A DNA stretch of 64,000 bases from DASXQK01 sp963757155. GTDB taxonomy: Bacteria > Pseudomonadota > Alphaproteobacteria > Dongiales > Dongiaceae. This document shows, one piece after another, positions 9,353-18,503 of the stretch (positions are counted from its first letter, which is position 1; each line of letters opens with the position of its first letter). The position numbers and the translations under genes are program-made. Location of the stretch: assembly GCA_963757155.1 (NCBI GenBank), contig CAVWQS010000002.1:124001-188000 (forward strand), read 5' to 3'. The notes beneath the pieces are model-generated. The model did no database searches. It saw only the letters and a program-made list of their open reading frames with translations, and had not been told where the DNA came from.

Positions 9353-9381
9353 CAATTAGTCCCATCCCAAAGGTTTGTCCA
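9353..9381 (-). promoter_or_regulatory. Putative sigma-70 promoter for the ATP-grasp leader
   Basis: TGGACA (9376-9381), a 17-bp spacer and TAATTG (9353-9358) on the minus strand. Spacing is ideal and the -35 differs from consensus at one base. A transcript would start near 9346 and run into the leader hairpins. Confidence 0.45.
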
Positions 9382-9493
9382 GTAGGCCCGCGCAGGGCCG
9401 CGCAAAAAACTGTGGATCGATGACGCGGACTTAATTTTCCGTCTGCCGTTTCGCCCGGAGGATAAAGCCGGCATAGTCCGGCGAGGCCGATTC

Positions 9494-10390
9494 ATGAGCA
9501 TTTCCCCGCCCTCTGCTTCCCCGCCCACTCGACAGGTGCTCGCGGGCATCCTCCTGATCATCGCCGCCGGCTTCCTCTTCACCGTGATGGATGCGACGGC
9601 GAAATATCTGAGCCAGAGCCTGCCGCTGGTGGAGGTCGCCTGGGGGCGCTATCTCTTCCACGCCCTCACCCTCCCCTTCTTCCTCCTGCGCGGCCGCAGC
9701 GTCGCGGTGCTGCGCAGCAGCCGGCTGGGGCTGCAGCTCTGGCGCTCGGTCTTCCTGCTGGTCTCGACGGTGCTGTTCTGGCTGGCGCTGAAGTTCATCC
9801 CGCTCGCCGAGGCGACCGCCGTGGGCTTCGTCGGTCCGCTGATGCTGACCGCTCTCTCGGTTCCGTTTCTCGGGGAGAAGGTGGGCCCGCGCCGCTGGGC
9901 GGCGGTGGGGATCGGCTTCCTCGGCGCCCTCATCATCATCCGGCCCGGCCCCGCCATGGCCCAGCCCGCCGCATTGATCCCGCTCGCCTCGGCCGCCGCC
10001 TTCGCCGGCTATGCGCTCTGCACCCGGATCCTCAGCCAGACGGATCATTGGACCACGACCCTGATCTGGTCGGCCTCGGTGGGGCTGGTCATCCTGAGCG
10101 CGGCCGTGCCCTTCGTCTGGCAGACGCCGGATCTCGCCGGCTGGATCGGACTCATCTTCCTGGGATTCCTCGGCGGCTTCGCCCATCTCCTCCTGATCCT
10201 CGCCTATGCCAGGGCGCCGGCCTCCACCTTGGCCCCCTTGAGCTATCTCCAGCTCATCTGGTCGACGACGCTGGGCCTCATCCTCTTCGGCAATTTCCCC
10301 GATGGCTGGACCCTGGCCGGCGGCGCCGTGATCGCGGCCAGCGGTCTCTATGTGATCCATCGCGAGCGCCTGCGCCGGCGGGAGGGATAG
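9494..10390 (+). CDS. EamA/DMT-family membrane transporter
   Basis: A 298-residue membrane protein with about ten hydrophobic helices arranged as two five-helix repeats, the hallmark of the drug/metabolite (EamA) superfamily. The first repeat contains DATAKYLSQSLPLVEVAWGRY and ends GFLGALIIIRPG; the second starts at LIPLASAAAFAGYALCTRIL and contains YARAPASTLAPLSYLQLIW, a typical RhaT/EamA stretch. It probably exports or imports a small metabolite across the inner membrane. ATG at 9494 is the first in frame. It stands alone: the preceding ATP-grasp leader is on the other strand and the LacI gene has its own operator. Confidence 0.85.
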   Translation: MSISPPSASPPTRQVLAGILLIIAAGFLFTVMDATAKYLSQSLPLVEVAWGRYLFHALTLPFFLLRGRSVAVLRSSRLGLQLWRSVFLLVSTVLFWLALKFIPLAEATAVGFVGPLMLTALSVPFLGEKVGPRRWAAVGIGFLGALIIIRPGPAMAQPAALIPLASAAAFAGYALCTRILSQTDHWTTTLIWSASVGLVILSAAVPFVWQTPDLAGWIGLIFLGFLGGFAHLLLILAYARAPASTLAPLSYLQLIWSTTLGLILFGNFPDGWTLAGGAVIAASGLYVIHRERLRRREG

Positions 10391-10513
10391 CAGGGGCGAA
10401 ATCGCGCCGCTTCTTGCGGACCAGGGCCCTCTCCTGCAAGTTACCGCCTCGAATCGGGGCGCCAAGGGCCCGGATTTCGGCCGGCCGCCTCGGCGATGGG
10501 GTCGCCGGCAGGC

Positions 10514-10531
10514 CATGTTACTGGTAACATG
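10514..10531. promoter_or_regulatory. LacI-family operator (autoregulatory)
   Basis: CATGTTAC TG GTAACATG is an 8-bp perfect inverted repeat around TG, close to the TGTTACCGGTAACA operators known for GntR/IdnR-type LacI proteins. It sits 14 bp before one candidate start of the regulator and 38 bp before the other, the position expected for self-repression. It also argues that the in-frame ATG at 10515, inside the palindrome, is not the start. Confidence 0.7.
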
Positions 10532-10568
10532 CCTTCCCAGGGCAATGAACGAGGGCCGCCGGCAACTC

Positions 10569-11606
10569 ATGTCGTCCGAAGCGAAAGTCAGCAAGCGGGG
10601 CCGCGGGGCCACCACCTCGCGGATGCGCGACGTCGCGCGGCGCGCCGGCGTCTCGGTCATGACCGTGTCGCGCTGCCTGAACGAGCCCAGCAAGGTCTCG
10701 GAGGAGATGCGCGAGCGGGTGGCCGCGGCGGTCAAGGAGATCGGCTATGTCCATAACCGCCTCGCCCGCAGCCTGTCCTCGAACCGCTCCAATGTCATCG
10801 GGCTGATCGTCCCCAGCATCCGCAACTCGCTTTTCGCCGAGACCATCAAGGGGATCTCCGACGTCCTCAGCGACAACGGCTTTCAGCTCATGATCGCCGA
10901 CAGCGGACCGGGGCTGGCGAAGGAGGAGGAGGCGATCGCCGCCTTCCTCGCCCAGCGCGTGGCGGGGCTGGCGCTCCACAACACCAGCCATACGCCGCGG
11001 GTGCCGGCGATGATCCGCCAGGCGGGCATTCCCGTCGTGGAGAACGGCAATCTCAGCGCCACGCCGCTGGATTCCGTGGTCAGCTACTCGAACTTCGAGG
11101 CCGCGCGGGCGATGACCTTGCATCTGTCGCGCATGGGCTATCGCCATATCGGCTTCGTCAGCCTGGCCACGCAGGAGAACGACCGGGCGCGGGAGCGCCG
11201 CCGCGGCTTCCTCGCCGCGCTGGCCGAGCTCGGGCGCAAGCCCGACGAGCGGCTGATCATGGAGCGGCCCTCGGGCCTGGCTGCCGGCGTCGAGGCGGTG
11301 GTCCAGATGATCGAGACCGTGCCGGAGGTCGACGCCGTCTTCTTCGCCGGCGACGTGCTGGCCATCGGCGCGGTGCTGGAATGCCAGCGGCGCGGCTGGA
11401 AGGTGCCGGGCCGCATCGCGATCGCGAGCTTCGACGATCTCGACCTGCTGCGCCATGTGAACCCGCCGGTGACGAGCATCCGCCTGCCCCGCTACGAGAT
11501 CGGCAAGCGCAGCGCCCAATGCCTCCTCGACCGCATCCAGGGCCGCACGGAGGACGGCGTCAGCGTCGATCTGAAGTTCGAGATCATCCAGCGCGAGAGT
11601 ACCTAG
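10569..11606 (+). CDS. LacI family transcriptional regulator
   Basis: A 345-residue DNA-binding repressor. MRDVARRAGVSVMTVSRCLN (residues 19-38) is the helix-turn-helix; the hinge region HNRLARSLSSNRSNVIGLI follows. The periplasmic-binding-protein-like sensor domain contains GISDVLSDNGFQLMIADS, MGYRHIGFVS, VDAVFFAGDVLAIGAVLE and IASFDDLDLLRHVNPPVTSI. I chose 10569 (MSSEAKV); 10545 (MNEGRRQ) is equally in frame and both lie downstream of the operator. Sites resembling that operator occur upstream of the adjacent MmgE operon and of the SDR gene at 63.7 kb, which suggests the regulon. The effector is probably a sugar acid or similar metabolite, but this is inference. Confidence 0.88.
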   Translation: MSSEAKVSKRGRGATTSRMRDVARRAGVSVMTVSRCLNEPSKVSEEMRERVAAAVKEIGYVHNRLARSLSSNRSNVIGLIVPSIRNSLFAETIKGISDVLSDNGFQLMIADSGPGLAKEEEAIAAFLAQRVAGLALHNTSHTPRVPAMIRQAGIPVVENGNLSATPLDSVVSYSNFEAARAMTLHLSRMGYRHIGFVSLATQENDRARERRRGFLAALAELGRKPDERLIMERPSGLAAGVEAVVQMIETVPEVDAVFFAGDVLAIGAVLECQRRGWKVPGRIAIASFDDLDLLRHVNPPVTSIRLPRYEIGKRSAQCLLDRIQGRTEDGVSVDLKFEIIQREST

Positions 11607-11672
11607 CGCCTTCGCTGACGTCTACGCGCGCATTCGGCAGCCGGTCAAGGATCGGCGAAGGCCGACCCAGTT

Positions 11673-11703
11673 CGTCATGGCCGGGCGAGTCCCGGCCTCC
11701 ACG
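11673..11703. repeat. Palindromic repeat, family A
   Basis: CGTCATGGCCGGG, loop, CCCGGCCTCCACG; hairpin just downstream of the lacI stop. The right arm is CCTCCACG instead of CATCCACG, otherwise it matches the copy at 5914. Confidence 0.7.
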
Positions 11704-11781
11704 TCGGGAAGCCGAAAGCAGCCCGGAGCGTGCAGGCCACGTGTCAGCCGTGCTCAAGAGCTGGCATTGTGTCGCGGCCCT

Positions 11782-11809
11782 CGTCATGGCCGGCCAGCCG
11801 ACCATGACG
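11782..11809. repeat. Palindromic repeat, family A, symmetric form
   Basis: CGTCATGGCCGG, loop, CCGACCATGACG. Both ends here read CGTCATG outward, unlike the usual CGTCATG/ATCCACG pair. It is followed by the ATTGAGAGAGCG flank seen next to other copies. Confidence 0.7.
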
Positions 11810-11891
11810 ATTGAGAGAGCGCGGCTCGCGAGAGCGGACAGCCAGGAACCTGGCCAGCCTAAAAGATGCCCAACCCGCTGATCACAAAGCC

Positions 11892-11905
11892 AGTTACCGG
11901 TATCA
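11892..11905. promoter_or_regulatory. LacI-type operator upstream of the MmgE/SDR operon (site 1)
   Basis: AGTTACCGGTATCA; its complement TGATACCGGTAACT differs by one base from the site at 63887. It is a 14-bp near-palindrome centred on CG and resembles the autoregulatory lacI site. Confidence 0.55.
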
Positions 11906-11978
11906 CGTTTCCCCTTGCAAACCGCCTCGGCGGCGGCGAAGATGCCGTCATTCACCCCTATTCTGCCGCCAGAACAAA

Positions 11979-11992
11979 TGGGAACGGTAACA
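11979..11992. promoter_or_regulatory. LacI-type operator half site upstream of the MmgE/SDR operon (site 2)
   Basis: TGGGAACGGTAACA keeps the right half CGGTAACA exactly and has a degenerate left half. It lies 87 bp after site 1 centre to centre, close to eight helical turns, so looping between the two is possible. Confidence 0.4.
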
Positions 11993-12085
11993 GCGAGGCA
12001 TGGTTCAGGAATCCAGGTTCCCGGTCATGGCGGCTCACGCCCTCTCCCTTCCGCCCCCCGACTCCCCCTGCCGGAATCCCGCGTG

Positions 12086-13481
12086 ATGCAGACCTATTCC
12101 CAGCGCCTGTCCGATTGGGCCGCCGCCCTCAGCTACGAGGACCTGCCGCCGGCGGTGATCGAGCATACGCGCCTGCGCGTCCTCGACGTCTTCGGCCTGG
12201 TGCTGGCCGGGCTCGGGACCCCCTTCGGCCGCTCGGTGCGCGAGGCGGTGCTGGCCTTGAACCCGGGCGGGCCCTGCCGAATCCTGGGCAGCGGCGACAG
12301 GACATCGCCCGGCGGCGCGGCCTTGGCCAATGGCGCGCTGTCGCAGGCTCTCGAGTTCGACGATACCCATAACGAATCCATCGTCCATATGAGCAGCCCG
12401 GCCGTCGCTGCCGCCTTCGCGCTGGCGGAGGCCGGCAGCCTCGGCGGCCGCGACCTCATCACCGCGATCGCCATCGGCAATGAGATCTCCTGCCGCATCG
12501 GCAGCGTGGCGCCGGGGCAGTTCCACCGCCGCGGCTTTCACCCCACGGGGCTCTTCGCCACCTTCGGCGCCACGTTTCTGGCGGCAAAGCTCCTGGGGCT
12601 CACCGTCCCCCAGATGACCAACGCGGCCGGAATTGCCGGCAGCTTCGCCTCGGGCCTGCTGGAATGCTGGGTCGACGGGACCCAGTCGAAATTCCTTCAT
12701 CCCGGCTGGGCGGCCCAGAGCGGCATCACCGCCGCGACTTTGGCCCGCGCGGGCGCCACCGGCCCGGCGACGATCCTGGAAGGGCGCTTCGGACTCTTCG
12801 CTTCCCATCTCCAGGACAGCCGCGGTGACGCGCGACTACGGCCGCATCGCCGATGGTCTGGGCCAGCATTGGGAAAGCGAGAGGGCCTCCTTCAAGCCCT
12901 TCCCCGCGGCCCATGTCATCCATCCCTATCTCGACGCCGTGCTGCGCCTGCGCGCCGAGCATGGGATCGATCCGCGCGAGGTCGAGCGCGTCGCCTGTCC
13001 CGTGGCCGCCTATATCGTCGGCATCGTCTGCGAGCCGGTGGCGGAGAAACGCCGGCCCCGCACCGACTCCCACGGCCGCGTCAGCCTGCAATACAGCCTG
13101 GCCGAAGCGCTCGTCCGCGGCCGGCTCGGCAAGGATGCCTATCAGCCCGAATTCCTCTCCGATCCCGAGATCCTGCGTATCGCCGACCGGGTCGAATACC
13201 GCGTCGATCCGGATTTTCCGGGCCCCGAGCGCTTCAAGGGGGCGGTCGAGATCACGCTTCGCGACGGCCGCCGCTTCGAGACGGTGGAGGAGAACAACCG
13301 CGGCTCCGCCGCCAACCCGATGCCCGCGGCCGAAATCATCGCCAAATTCGAGGAGAATGCCGCGGAGATACTGGCACCGGCAGCGCGCCAGCGGCTGGTC
13401 GAGGCGGTGCTCGCCCTGGAGGGCGCCGCCGATGCCGGCGCCATCGTCGATCTTACCCTCGCAGGAGGCCACGCATGCTGA
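12086..13481 (+). CDS. MmgE/PrpD family protein (2-methylcitrate dehydratase-like); one frameshift
   Basis: About 465 residues. The family contains 2-methylcitrate dehydratase and cis-aconitate decarboxylase, but most members have unknown substrates. Diagnostic stretches are LRVLDVFGLVLAGLGTPFGR near the N-terminus, ANGALSQALEFDDTHNESIV (residues about 76-95), FHPTGLFATFGATFLAAKLL, KFLHPGWAAQSGITAA and, in the C-terminal lid domain, KPFPAAHVIHPYLDA. The frame changes near 12828, in AGCCGCGGTGACG, where one extra C separates HLQDS from AVTRDYGRI. ATG 12086 is the first start giving the family N-terminus. The stop overlaps the SDR start by 7 bp, so the two are probably translationally coupled and under the LacI sites upstream. 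Confidence 0.85.
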
Positions 13482-14257
13482 AGGGCCGCGCCGCCCTCGT
13501 CACCGGCTCGAGCAACGGCCTGGGCTTCGCCATCGCCGAGGGCCTGGCGCGGGCCGGCTGCGACATCATGCTGACGGGGTTGGAGAGCGCGGCAGAGATG
13601 GATGAGAGATGCCGCGGCTTGGCCGAGGCCGAGGGCGTGGCCGTCGCCTATCACCCCGCCGATCTCGCGACCCCCGCCGGCGTCGAGCAGCTGATCGCGG
13701 CGACCGAGAGCCGGTTCGGCGGCATCGATATCCTGGTCAACAATGCGGTCGTGCGCCATTTCGCCCGAATCGACGATTTCCCGACGGAGCGCTGGGATCA
13801 GGCGCTGGCAGTCAATCTCTCCGCCGCCTTCCACACCATCCGGCTCTCCCTGCCCGGCATGCGGCAGCGCAAATGGGGCCGCATCATCAACATGTCCTCG
13901 GTCTACGGCAGCTTCGCCATCGCCGAGCGGATCGACTATGTCACCACCAAGACCGCGCTCCTCGGCCTGACCCGCGTCGTGGCGCTGGAGACCCTCGACG
14001 ACGAGATCACCTGCAACGCGGTCTGTCCGGGCTCGGTCCTGACGCCCTATAGCGAGCAGCGCCTGCAGCGGATGATGGCGGCCGAAGGCTTGACGCGCGA
14101 GGCGGCGGTGGAGAAATTCCTCGCCGACCGCCAGCCGGCGGGGCGCTTCGTCGCTGCCGAGAACGTGGCGGAGCTGATCGTCTTTCTCTGCGGCCCCGCG
14201 GGCCGTGACATCACCGGCTCCTCCTTGCCCATCGACGCGGGCTGGCTGGCGAGCTGA
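13475..14257 (+). CDS. SDR family oxidoreductase, 3-hydroxybutyrate dehydrogenase-like
   Basis: 260 residues, classical short-chain dehydrogenase. TGSSNGLGFAIAE is the NAD(P)-binding glycine motif, NNAVVRH replaces the usual NNAG, MSSVYG gives the catalytic serine and YVTTK the Tyr-xxx-Lys pair. Length and stretches such as NLSAAFHTIRLSLPGMRQRK and TCNAVCPGSVLTP resemble D-3-hydroxybutyrate dehydrogenases, but the linkage to an MmgE/PrpD protein and a lactonase-like hydrolase suggests a different hydroxy acid. AGGAGG lies 7 bp before ATG 13475, inside the end of the MmgE gene. Second gene of the LacI-associated operon. Confidence 0.88.
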   Translation: MLKGRAALVTGSSNGLGFAIAEGLARAGCDIMLTGLESAAEMDERCRGLAEAEGVAVAYHPADLATPAGVEQLIAATESRFGGIDILVNNAVVRHFARIDDFPTERWDQALAVNLSAAFHTIRLSLPGMRQRKWGRIINMSSVYGSFAIAERIDYVTTKTALLGLTRVVALETLDDEITCNAVCPGSVLTPYSEQRLQRMMAAEGLTREAAVEKFLADRQPAGRFVAAENVAELIVFLCGPAGRDITGSSLPIDAGWLAS

Positions 14258-14308
14258 GATAGGACGGCGCCGGAACGCCGCCTGCCATCGAAAAGACGGG
14301 AGAACGCC

Positions 14309-15187
14309 ATGTCCGATTATTCGATCTGGGTCCTGGAATACAGCTATGTGCCGGCGGTGCCCAAGGGCCTCGTCCTCCAGGGGGCGTTCAATGCGGGGAC
14401 CTGCAAGCTGCCCTATTGCTATGTGTTGATCAAAGGCAAGGGCCAGGTGGCCATGGTCGATGTCGGCTACAACAACAAGGACTACGGCGCCGTCATGGCC
14501 AACAGCTTCGGCGTCCAGGGCTGGCAGCCGCCCAAGACGGTGCTGGCGGAATGCGGCGTGACGCCCGAGCAGGTGACGCATGTCTTCATCACCCATGCGC
14601 ATTTCGACCATATGGGCGGCACGGAGGATTTCCCGAACGCAACCTTCTATGTGCAGGAGCGCGAGCTCTCGAAATGGGTCTGGGCCATGTCCCTCGACCG
14701 GCGCTTCCGCTGGTTCATGGGCGCGACCGATCCGGGCGATCTGCTGCGTGCCGTGGATCTGGCGCGCCAGGGCCGTCTCGTCAGCGTCGAGGGCGACCGC
14801 ACCGACGTGCTGCCGGGCATCGATCTGCATCCCGCCTTCGACACCCATACCTGGGGCTCGATGTATATCAACATCCGCAATGACGGGCGCGCGGAGAGCC
14901 AGGATTGCTGGATCTTCGCCGGCGATCTCATCTACAGCTACGCCAATCTAAGGGGTACCGATCCCAAGGATCCGCAGTTCCTGCCCATCGGCCTGGCAGC
15001 GGGCAGCCAGACCAATCTGATCTTCGCCGCCGACGAGATGGTGAAGCGCACCGGCGGCGAGGTGAAGCGCGTCATCCCGATCCATGACGAGAATCTGAAA
15101 GATGTCTTCCCCTCGCGGGTGACCGACAAGGGATTGCTCATCCATGAGATCGCGCTGGCGAAGGGTGAGACCTCGCGGGTTCGGTAG
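14309..15187 (+). CDS. MBL-fold metallo-hydrolase (lactonase-like)
   Basis: 292 residues. THAHFDHMGG (residues 95-104) is the HxHxDH zinc motif of the metallo-beta-lactamase fold; the downstream zinc ligands are a His near HPAFDTHTWGS, the Asp in IFAGDLIYSY and the His in RVIPIHDENL. Layout and length match the AttM/AiiA-type N-acyl-homoserine lactonase group, whose members also hydrolyse other lactones and esters. GGGAGAACGCC precedes the ATG. It is 51 bp after the SDR stop and is the third gene of that operon. In a catabolic context opening of a sugar-acid lactone is plausible; a quorum-quenching role cannot be claimed from sequence. Confidence 0.85.
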   Translation: MSDYSIWVLEYSYVPAVPKGLVLQGAFNAGTCKLPYCYVLIKGKGQVAMVDVGYNNKDYGAVMANSFGVQGWQPPKTVLAECGVTPEQVTHVFITHAHFDHMGGTEDFPNATFYVQERELSKWVWAMSLDRRFRWFMGATDPGDLLRAVDLARQGRLVSVEGDRTDVLPGIDLHPAFDTHTWGSMYINIRNDGRAESQDCWIFAGDLIYSYANLRGTDPKDPQFLPIGLAAGSQTNLIFAADEMVKRTGGEVKRVIPIHDENLKDVFPSRVTDKGLLIHEIALAKGETSRVR

Positions 15188-15266
15188 AGGCGATCTCAGA
15201 ATATCCCCCGCTCCCTCTTGTGGGGGCCGATCGCATGTGCCGAGCTCAAGCCTCGCACTATCCCTT

Positions 15267-15352
15267 CGTCATTCCCGCGAAAGCGGGAATCCAGGGCCAT
15301 ATGCGAGGTATCCGTCACTTGCCCTGGATTCCCGCTTTCGCGGGAATGACGG
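15267..15352. repeat. Inverted pair of family B palindromes
   Basis: Two copies of CGTCATTCCCGCGAAAGCGGGAAT, each a hairpin with a GAAAGC-type centre, in opposite orientation (15267-15297 and 15321-15352). The outer CCAGGGC/GCCCTGG arms pair as well, so the whole 86 bp can form one long cruciform. It lies between the convergent metallohydrolase and GH64-like genes and could act as a bidirectional transcription stop. Confidence 0.8.
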
Positions 15353-15444
15353 CAATAAAAGCTGTACCAGTATTCCACCTGCAATCGCCCTGCCCCACAG
15401 GGGCGGGACGTCTTGCAGGGTGGACCTGATCTGGTCGCCGCGCT

Positions 15445-18228
15445 TTAACCCCCGTTCTGGATCACGAGCTGGATCGGGATGCTCGGCTGCACCGGCAATA
15501 GCGGATTGCCGAGCGGCGAGGTCACCGAGTTGAAGTAGTCGGAGTATTGGAAGCCATAGACCGGTTATTGCCGAAGGTGTTGAAGACCGCCGCACCCCAG
15601 GGGTTGTAATAGGGTTTCGACGGCTGAACCCCGGCGAAGAGCTTCGTCGCGCTCGACGACCATTGGGCGCTGGTCATCGTGCCATAGGTCTTGCCCGGGA
15701 TCGGCGAGGTAACGGTGCTGTTCGCGAAGCCGCTGGCGAAGCTCACCAGCAGATCGCGCACCACCAGCGAGAACACGTCATTGGCGCCATTGCTCTCCAC
15801 CTGGCCTGACGAGCAGACATTGTTGCTGCGGCGCGACCGAATAGGAGAGCACGGCGGTGTAGAGGGCGGCGGAGAAATCGGCCGGCGTCACCGCCGGGCT
15901 GTAGCATTTCGCCGGTCCTGTCGGATTCCCGCAGCCGGCGGGCGTCGTGGACGATCGGCGTCATGGCGGAGATCGTGAAGTCCCCCACCGTGGAGCCCGT
16001 GCCGGTGATGGTCAGCTTGTTGCCAAGGAATTTGATGGCGCTGGTGGAGTAGCTCTGCGCCTTGAAGGCCGCACCGCCATTGCCGGTGCAGACGGTGGTG
16101 GCGGGCTTCGGCGCAACGCCCGAGTAGCTGTTGGAGATATTGATCGGCGTGACGGGCGCGCCGGTCGTGGGGTTGAAGGCGCTGGCGATATAGGCGTTGA
16201 AGATCGGGAAATAGGTGAGCAGGGGATCGGTCGCGGCATTGGCGTTCGCCGGGCCGATAGCGCGGATGAAGGTCGGCTTACCCTGCGATCCCACGGGATA
16301 GACGGCCTTGCCGCCGCTCAGATTGCCGAGCGCCAGCTCGGAGATTATTGAGCTGCGCCGCCGTGGCATTGCCGTAGGCGGCGCTGCCCTGGTTGAAGGC
16401 CAGCGGGACAGAAAAGAGATTGATGAAGGTGGCATCATAGTCGCCGCCGAGCTCGAGGAACTGCCAGCGGGTGCCGAGGTTGCAGTCGCCCGAATTCGAC
16501 AAGGGCGAGGGCGCGGCGCGGGCACCGGGGGCGATCGGCTTGCAGGTTTTCTGCGCCGTATTGCCGACCAGCAGCCCCTTGTCCGAGATGTACAGATTCC
16601 CGCCCAGATTGGTCGACGGCGCCAGGAGAGCGCCATTGGCGATGCTGGACAGCGGCACGGAGGTGAAGGGCGGGAAGGTGACGAGATTTCCGGTCGCCTT
16701 GTTCACATAGGAAAAATTGGGGTTGGCCGCGGAGAGGAAGGTCACATAGGGGGTTTTGATCGTCGTCGAGTTATTGACGATCTGCAGCCAATAGGAGCTG
16801 GTCGCCAGCCCCCAACCGGAATTGATGGCGAGCGAGAGTATCTGGTTGGCGGCCCCCAGCTTCACCGCATTGACGGTCGGACTCATCGTCGCGACGATCG
16901 CAGAACCCAGGGTCGTCTTGGGCTGCTTGGGCGCCGATGTGATGGGCGCGCCGCCGCTGTAGCTCAGAAGCTGGGTGGACAGCTGCCAGGACTTTTGCGT
17001 GGCTTTGGACGGAAAAGGCGTGGCGACCTTGTTGTTCAGCACCGTGAAGCTCCAGGTCGCCAAGCCCTGAGCGGTGTAGGTGAAGAGGCCGATATAGCCG
17101 TGGGGCGTGGCCGGCCCCTGCATCTCGAGGAAATATGCAGGACCGTTGGGGTTCTGCGTCGGGTTGTAGACGCCGGCGGCCGGCGCCAAGGGCGGCGGCG
17201 CCTGCACCGTCGTGCTGATGGGAAAGCGCTCGATCGTGGTCGTCACCGCTGTCCCGCCGGTACGTGGTGTCCAGATCAGCGTGCCGAGGCCGGGGGCCGC
17301 GAAGGTGAATTTCACATTGGCGACGATCGTCTGCAGCCGCGGGGCCCCGGCCTTGCTGCTGCCGGAGAGATTGCTGAACTCGCTGGCCGTGCCCTGGAAG
17401 GTCTGATTCTGCGCGTTTGCCGTCGCGTTGATGACGTACCAGACCGGGGTGCCGTCGGCCCGGAAGGTGCAGACGACGCCATAGAGGGCGTGGGCGGTCG
17501 GATTGATCTGCAGGCCGTAACGGATGCCGGTGTCGTAATGCAGGCTGGGGATGGTGTTCGTCCACCACCAGCCATTCGCGGGCAGGGCCGAGGGCGGCGC
17601 GCTGTTGATGCCGCAAGCATAGGGGCCGTTCGCCGGTACGGTGATGACAAAGGGCGCCGCCGTCGCGCCCGTGCAGAGGCCGGTGCCGCCGGTGATCACG
17701 ACGCCGGAGGTCAGCCCGATCGTCAGGGTGAGCTTTCCCGGTTGGACCGCCAGCGTGCAGGATTGTTTGGTGCTAGGCTGGGCGATGCTGCAATGGGCGC
17801 CGGCGGGGGTCACGACGTTGAGTACCCCGGGCCCGTTGGCCGTCACCGTCATCGGAGAGCCCGCGAATATCCCGCAAGTCACCGCGGCGCCGCCCGCCAC
17901 AAATTGATAGGCGGAAGTCGTGATGCCGCCGCAGGCCCCCGTGCCGCCGGTGACCACGGATCCCGTTTTCGGCGTGGCGACCACGGAGATCGCATCGCCC
18001 GTCGTCACATTCTGAATGACGCACGGCGCGTTGGGCTGAAGCACGAAATTGCAGATTTGGAGAGGTTTGCCGCTCGTGACGTCCTTGACCGCCACGGTAT
18101 TGAGGCCGATCCCGTAGTTCGAGGTTATCGTCAGCGTCGTGGCGGCACGGGCACCGCCCGGCAGCAGGGCCATCGCGGCCAGCAGGCACAGGCCCAGCAG
18201 GCACGGGCAGCGAACTCAGCTTGTTCAT
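15445..18228 (-). CDS. Secreted GH64-like (beta-1,3-glucanase-like) protein, upstream paralogue copy, about five frameshifts
   Basis: Reconstructed to about 925 residues, this is a paralogue of the intact protein at 18504-21398. It starts MNKLSSLP, followed after one indel (near 18204) by a hydrophobic signal peptide LLGLCLLAAMALLPGGARAA. A repeated beta-rich N-terminal region (ATPKTGSVVTGGTGACGG) leads to a GWWWT...DTGIRYGLQ module (LYGVVCTFRADGTPVWYVI). The C-terminal half carries DCNLGTRWQFLELGGDYDAT and INLFSVPL, then VYGFQYSDYF near the end, as in GH64/thaumatin-like glucanases. Frame changes lie near 18204, 16345, 15950, 15825 and 15560. Sequencing error is the simplest cause, but one degenerate copy of a duplicated pair is also plausible. 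Confidence 0.7.
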
Positions 18229-18392
18229 GTGCTTCCCCCAAATGGCCACGCCGGACCCGCAGCAATTCCTAAGCTGTCGAGCCGCCCTCGAATTCTCTCG
18301 GATGGGTCGTAATTAGCGTGGCCGCCCGTGATCCCCTCACAAGCGGATGTAAAGGCGGACCAAGCAAATGTTCAACTAATAAATCATCGAGG
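18229..18392 (-). promoter_or_regulatory. Duplicated promoter and structured leader, copy 1
   Basis: About 165 bp directly before the gene at 18228, matching copy 2 (21399-21564) at roughly nine bases in ten. It holds TTGAAC (18370-18375), 17 bp, TTACAT (18347-18352), then a transcribed part that can fold as a three-way junction: outer stem 18244-18251/18316-18323 (GGCCACGC pairing), hairpin 18277-18291 (TCGAG/CTCGA) and hairpin 18260-18276 (CAGC/GCTG, loop TTAGGAATT on the RNA). In this copy GACCC and GGGTC inside the outer stem could pair as well. The ribosome site GGGGGAAG follows the outer stem. Confidence 0.6.
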
Positions 18393-18503
18393 CCCGCTCC
18401 GGGGCGAGGAGAGGGAGCGACGTTCGCCGCCGCGGGCCGGTGGCGTCACCGCCTCGGTCATGCCCGGCCGGGACCTAGCGATTTCGCCGCCAGCCTCCGC
18501 CGC

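Larger units (their letters stand above)
11607..12085. other. Intergenic region with two palindromic repeats and two operator-like sites
   Basis: About 480 bp between lacI and the MmgE gene without a supportable gene. The left half carries family A palindromes (11673-11703 and 11782-11809, the latter CGTCATGGCCGG/CCGACCATGACG) followed by TTGAGAGAGCGC, the same flank as at 6.4 kb. The right half carries the two LacI-type sites. Confidence 0.65.

Noticed and set aside
10515..10544. LacI start at the first in-frame ATG (10515)
   Set aside because: This ATG lies inside the operator palindrome and has no ribosome site; later ATGs at 10545 or 10569 give the usual N-terminus.
14309..15187. Calling the MBL protein a quorum-quenching AHL lactonase
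   Set aside because: The HxHxDH motif is shared by many hydrolases; catabolic operon context argues for another lactone or ester.
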